From Chloroflexota bacterium (GTDB lineage: Bacteria > Chloroflexota > Ktedonobacteria > Ktedonobacterales > Ktedonobacteraceae), in contig CADDYT010000194.1 in NCBI GenBank assembly GCA_902810755.1, forward strand, positions 1 to 10,112: a DNA stretch of 10,112 nucleotides, given 5' to 3'. This document shows, piece by piece, positions 7,960 through 10,112 of the stretch. The position numbers were made by a program, and so were the translations under genes. The notes below the pieces were generated by a model. It saw only the letters and a program-made list of their open reading frames with translations, did no database searches and had not been told where the DNA came from. How positions within the stretch are numbered: the first letter of the stretch is position 1; every line of letters begins with the position of its first letter.

Positions 7960-7989
7960 AGTATAACCGCAATGACTCTCTCATCGCAA
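7960..7989 (-). promoter_or_regulatory. Candidate purH promoter
   Basis: On the minus strand TTGCGA (7984-7989, four of six matches to TTGACA) is followed 18 bases later by TATACT (7960-7965, a good -10). This would give a leader of about 65-70 bases before the purH ATG. A perfect six-base inverted repeat, CTCTCT (7976-7981) and AGAGAG (7993-7998), spans the -35 side and could be a repressor site or a chance repeat. No guanine riboswitch or PurR-type box was recognised. Confidence 0.4.
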
Positions 7990-8002
7990 GCAAGAGAGCA
8001 TC

Positions 8003-8040
8003 TCATCCTGAGCGAAGGCTCTGAGACGGTTGAGATTTCT
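8003..8040. repeat. Possible remnant of a dispersed repeat (CATCCTGAGCGAAGG type)
   Basis: The bases CTCATCCTGAGCGAAGG starting at 8003 match, as I recall it, a short sequence (CATCCTGAGCGAAGG followed by A/T-C-T) found many times outside genes in several bacterial genomes. Only one copy is present in this window, so its repeat nature cannot be shown here. It also contains a small CTCA-TCC-TGAG palindrome at 8003-8013. Confidence 0.3.
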
Positions 8041-8163
8041 TAACCACAGGCTGGTACTTTCCTGCTAGATGTACGCTCAGATATCTGAAAAAAGGGAAAA
8101 AGGTATGGTAATATCGCAACCAGCAAGTATATACAAACTTATATCAAAAAGCTTCATATCAGA

Positions 8164-8217
8164 CCACAACATCTCATTGTGGCTGCTTCTCTTAGAGAGA
8201 CAACGGACGCGTTGTCT
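8164..8217. promoter_or_regulatory. Two consecutive perfect short inverted repeats
   Basis: CCACAA (8164-8169) and TTGTGG (8177-8182) pair across a seven-base loop. AGACAAC (8198-8204) and GTTGTCT (8211-8217) pair across a six-base loop. Both are perfect and lie upstream of the predicted start of transcription of the exported-protein gene, so they would be DNA-level operator sites rather than RNA elements if that promoter is right. Neither is followed by a T-run, so they are not ordinary terminators. Confidence 0.35.
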
Positions 8218-8281
8218 GCGAATGAAAACTACCAGCGCCGGGGAAATGGCAACGCGCAGGAGCCGGTTCAGGACAGGATGT

Positions 8282-8290
8282 TGCTATGAT
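8282..8290 (+). promoter_or_regulatory. Candidate extended -10 promoter of the exported-protein gene
   Basis: TGCTATGAT is an extended -10 element of the same form as TGCTATAAT at 103-111, with one change from consensus in the hexamer. No clear -35 box was found at normal spacing. It predicts a start near 8297 and a leader of about 140 bases before the ATG at 8439. Confidence 0.4.
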
Positions 8291-8438
8291 GACCGATAGT
8301 GCTGGCAGGCAGAAAACAGGGAACCGCCCGGCAGGCGCACAATCACTCGCGTGCCTGTGCGTTTCCTTACAGCGAGATGAGAAGAGCGAACAGGCGGAAA
8401 CTGCGGGTTCGCTCACGAAGAGAAGGGGTGTATTGAGT

Positions 8439-9896
8439 ATGCGCAAGCAAACACGTCGTTCGTTCAACTATGGTTACGGTGGGGGGCGCAAGCGCCGTTT
8501 TTCACCGCTGGCGCTGGTTGGTATCTGTGTGCCGCTGGTGCTGGCGCTGATCGCAGGAATCGTTTTTGTGCTGCCGCGCATGGGATCGCATGCGGCGGCT
8601 GCCAATGGCGATTGCACGCTGATTGTCCCGGCCAACCCGCTCAGCGCGCAGGGGCTGGCAACGCCCTACCAGTTGGTTGCCACCAATCAGAACAACGGGC
8701 CATGCAACGAGGCGAATGCGAATCAAAGTGCCTTTGTGCAGGCGGCGGTCTTTGACCCGAACACCAGCAGTATTTCCGTGTATAACCCGCTGGTAGTTGA
8801 CCAGGGAACAAAGCCGGCGGCGGCTCCCGTCGTGCCAACGCTGGCGGCCAATGCCGTTGTCGGTATCTGGTTTGGCTTCAACGGCAATAATCTGACACTG
8901 CGGGGGACCAATGGCAGCCTGCAACAGGGCCGCTGCGTCAACGGCATTCAGGGGTCGATCTTTGGTCAGTTCGCGTACTGCAATGCCCCGGCCTTCTTCC
9001 GCGCCGCCAACGCTGCCATTGCCGCCGGACATCTGACGCCGCCGCAGCTGGGGCGGGCAAAAGATGGCCTGATCTGCCCGACCGTGCGCGATTTCTCCGT
9101 CGTCGACCAGGATCAGAGCGATAACGTCACCGCTGCCTACCTGGTGAACGGCAACGGGCAGACGGCGCAGATGACGGCGACAAACCAGGCCGCGCTGGCA
9201 AACGCGCAGGTGCTGACCAACGGCAGCGACAACGGCCTGCTGGACAACTTTATCGATCCCGCCCTCGGCTGCACGCCCTGGATGGCGCCCGATCTGGCCA
9301 ACCCCGGCCACATGACCACTGCGCTGCCGCTCGACGAATTGCAGGCCGCCGCCCATCAGGCCGCGCCCATCGCCCTGGTGCCGAATTTTGACCCGATGGT
9401 TGTGGCTAACGGCAATCTCAATCTGGACAAGGTCAATGCCTATCGTCTGGGCGTCGATCAGCCGCCGGTGCAGAATGCCGCCGTGTCAAGCACGAAGACC
9501 TATTGCCAGAACCTGCTGGCTGTCGCGCCCTCGCGCCTGCAACTGGATGCGCACCTGACCAAGTTCCAGAGATCGCCCGACCCTGCGGCTGGCAATTCGC
9601 TCTTCACCTTTCTGGCCCAGCGTTTCGTCTTTACGTATGAAGCCAACGGCCTCAACTGTATGAAGCGGCTGAACCAGCCCGACCCGATCACGCTGAAGAC
9701 GGACGGCAACGGTGTGGTCGTCGATGCGACGATCAACGGCACGACCATTGTGCAGCCGGTCAACTGCTCGGTCAACGGGAACCTGCTGCTCGGCTGCTCC
9801 GGCACGACAACCATCAACGGCCAGACGTGCAGCGTCACCTATGACCGCAACGCGCGCCAGGTAAATATCACCTGCCCGGCGGCTCAGGGACAATAG
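8439..9896 (+). CDS. Exported, cysteine-rich protein of unknown function
   Basis: I do not recognise a characterised family. The frame is open from 8286, but the better start is the ATG at 8439. It is preceded by an AAGGGG-type ribosome binding site (8423-8428) and gives a proper export signal: basic residues (RKQTRR, RKRR at 17-20), then a hydrophobic segment at about 22-46 ending near HAAAANG. It may be a cleaved signal or a membrane anchor. The remaining roughly 430 residues hold twelve cysteines (59, 89, 166, 181, 213, 278, 356, 407, 443, 453, 464, 479), an even number that suits up to six disulfides outside the cell. Asn, Ala and Gly are abundant. Blocks that look conserved are DCTLIVPANPLSAQGLATPY (58-77), NEANANQSAFVQ (90-101) and GRCVNGIQGSIFGQFAYCN (164-182). 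Residues about 415-485 form a beta-rich tail with several NG turns and four of the cysteines. No catalytic motif is evident. I recall similar unnamed secreted proteins in Ktedonobacteria, actinobacteria and fungi, but could not check. Confidence 0.8.
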   Translation: MRKQTRRSFNYGYGGGRKRRFSPLALVGICVPLVLALIAGIVFVLPRMGSHAAAANGDCTLIVPANPLSAQGLATPYQLVATNQNNGPCNEANANQSAFVQAAVFDPNTSSISVYNPLVVDQGTKPAAAPVVPTLAANAVVGIWFGFNGNNLTLRGTNGSLQQGRCVNGIQGSIFGQFAYCNAPAFFRAANAAIAAGHLTPPQLGRAKDGLICPTVRDFSVVDQDQSDNVTAAYLVNGNGQTAQMTATNQAALANAQVLTNGSDNGLLDNFIDPALGCTPWMAPDLANPGHMTTALPLDELQAAAHQAAPIALVPNFDPMVVANGNLNLDKVNAYRLGVDQPPVQNAAVSSTKTYCQNLLAVAPSRLQLDAHLTKFQRSPDPAAGNSLFTFLAQRFVFTYEANGLNCMKRLNQPDPITLKTDGNGVVVDATINGTTIVQPVNCSVNGNLLLGCSGTTTINGQTCSVTYDRNARQVNITCPAAQGQ

Positions 9897-9928
9897 GGGC
9901 GTATCCCCATAAGGGTTAACTGAAGGCT

Positions 9929-9986
9929 GTGCGAGCGCGAAGCAGGCCCCCCCCATAAGGGTTAACTGAAGGCTTCGCGCTCGCAC
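9929..9986. repeat. 15-base perfect inverted repeat enclosing core copy 2
   Basis: GTGCGAGCGCGAAGC (9929-9943) and its exact complement GCTTCGCGCTCGCAC (9972-9986) are separated by 28 bases holding almost all of core copy 2. The stem is very GC-rich and would be stable in single-stranded DNA or RNA. It lies 33 bases after the exported-protein stop codon and could stop or stabilise that transcript, but no T-run follows. Confidence 0.75.
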
Positions 9987-10008
9987 GAGCTTCCGTTAAC
10001 GCAGGGCA

Positions 10009-10065
10009 GGCCACCCCCATAGGCGTCAACTTAAGGCCGCCGCAGGCCAGCCGCCAGGGGTGGCC
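10009..10065. repeat. 9-base perfect inverted repeat enclosing core copy 3
   Basis: GGCCACCCC (10009-10017) pairs exactly with GGGGTGGCC (10057-10065). The left arm overlaps the first bases of core copy 3, and the right arm overlaps the first bases of copy 4. Confidence 0.6.
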
Positions 10066-10104
10066 CCATAGGCGTTAACTTAAGCCCGTGCGAGCGCCTG
10101 GCGG
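10051..10104. repeat. 8-base perfect inverted repeat enclosing core copy 4
   Basis: CCGCCAGG (10051-10058) and CCTGGCGG (10097-10104) flank core copy 4. This stem overlaps the right arm of the stem around copy 3, so the two structures would compete. Confidence 0.55.
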
Positions 10105-10112
10105 GTGGCCTG

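Larger units (their letters stand above)
7886..8438. other. Divergent intergenic region between purH and the exported-protein gene
   Basis: This 553-base stretch has no gene I can support. The short frames in it, including an in-frame 51-codon extension upstream of 8439, lack protein-like character. It contains the purH ribosome binding site and candidate promoter on the minus strand. A repeat-like segment lies at 8003-8040, followed by an AT-rich tract at about 8085-8160 that contrasts with the surrounding GC-rich DNA. Two short hairpins follow at 8164-8217, then an extended -10 box at 8282-8290. The remaining 140 or so bases would be a long 5' leader for the downstream gene. Confidence 0.7.
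9905..10112. repeat. Cluster of four 23-base core repeats with palindromic flanks
   Basis: Beginning nine bases after the last stop codon, a core of consensus CCCCATARGSGTYAACTKAA plus three more bases (GGC or GCC) occurs four times in direct orientation: 9905-9927, 9951-9973, 10015-10037 and 10064-10086. The first two copies are identical; the last two share CCCCATAGGCGT and CTTAAG. Gaps between copies are 23, 41 and 26 bases. A degenerate inverted piece, CTTCCGTTAACGC (9990-10002), lies between copies 2 and 3. The word GTGCGAGCGC recurs at 9929 and 10088, and inverted at 9977. The cluster runs to the window edge, so its full length is unknown. It could be a REP/MITE-like element or transposon-end debris; no transposase is visible. 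Confidence 0.8.

Noticed and set aside
6152..7966. Plus-strand open frame of 604 codons opposite purH
   Set aside because: The frame is antisense to the whole of purH, whose motifs are unmistakable; its translation is Arg/Gly/His-rich without domains.
8069..8299. Small 76-codon gene in the divergent intergenic region
   Set aside because: No convincing ribosome binding site, no domain, and the composition switches midway with the base composition of the DNA; it also spans both hairpins.
8286..8438. N-terminal extension of the exported protein starting at 8286
   Set aside because: It would put 51 polar residues before the basic-hydrophobic export signal, has no ribosome binding site, and overlaps the predicted -10 box; the ATG at 8439 is better.
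9905..10112. CRISPR array formed by the 23-base repeats
   Set aside because: Gaps of 23, 41 and 26 bases are too irregular, the copies differ from one another, the flanks pair with each other as palindromes rather than being unrelated spacers, and no cas gene is near.

Overview
This 10.1 kb window looks like chromosomal DNA of a Gram-positive-like Chloroflexota, most likely class Ktedonobacteria. That is an inference from the character of the proteins: a Ktedonobacteria-style secreted Asn/Cys-rich protein, a stand-alone SCP2 domain, a GH1 N-terminus of the type seen there, and a high-GC coding style with strong AAGGAG-type ribosome binding sites. No 16S or other marker gene is present to prove it.

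Positions 103-3623 hold a compact, co-directional carbohydrate-use operon. It runs from an extended -10 promoter (TGCTATAAT) and a short palindromic leader, through a family 4 glycoside hydrolase (NAD/Mn-dependent alpha-glycosidase type), a 108-residue SCP2 lipid-binding-domain protein and an MFS sugar-type transporter, to the wreck of a family 1 beta-glucosidase. Gaps are only 5-9 bases, and the Shine-Dalgarno sequences overlap or adjoin the upstream stop codons. The GH1 gene keeps about 61 N-terminal codons and about 90 C-terminal codons. The middle, with both catalytic glutamates, is gone, and a second one-base slip lies in a G run.

Positions 3720-6252 hold two further plus-strand genes, 28 bases apart. 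The first is a 565-residue membrane protein with a C-terminal spermidine-synthase-like methyltransferase fold. The second is a cyclase/kynurenine-formamidase-like metal hydrolase carrying the HxGTHxDxPxHF motif. They converge on purH (minus strand, 6320-7885), the bifunctional enzyme of the last two steps of IMP synthesis.

Positions 7886-8438 form a divergent, partly AT-rich intergenic region. It has a candidate purH promoter, several short perfect inverted repeats, a sequence resembling a dispersed bacterial repeat, and a second extended -10 box (TGCTATGAT). From 8439 a 485-residue exported protein of unknown function follows, with one N-terminal membrane segment and twelve extracellular cysteines.

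The window ends in a non-coding repeat cluster (about 9905-10112). Four copies of a 23-base core are each placed in, or overlapping, the loop of a longer inverted repeat. This cluster and the deleted GH1 gene are the most unusual items. I found no convincing new defence or mobile system.
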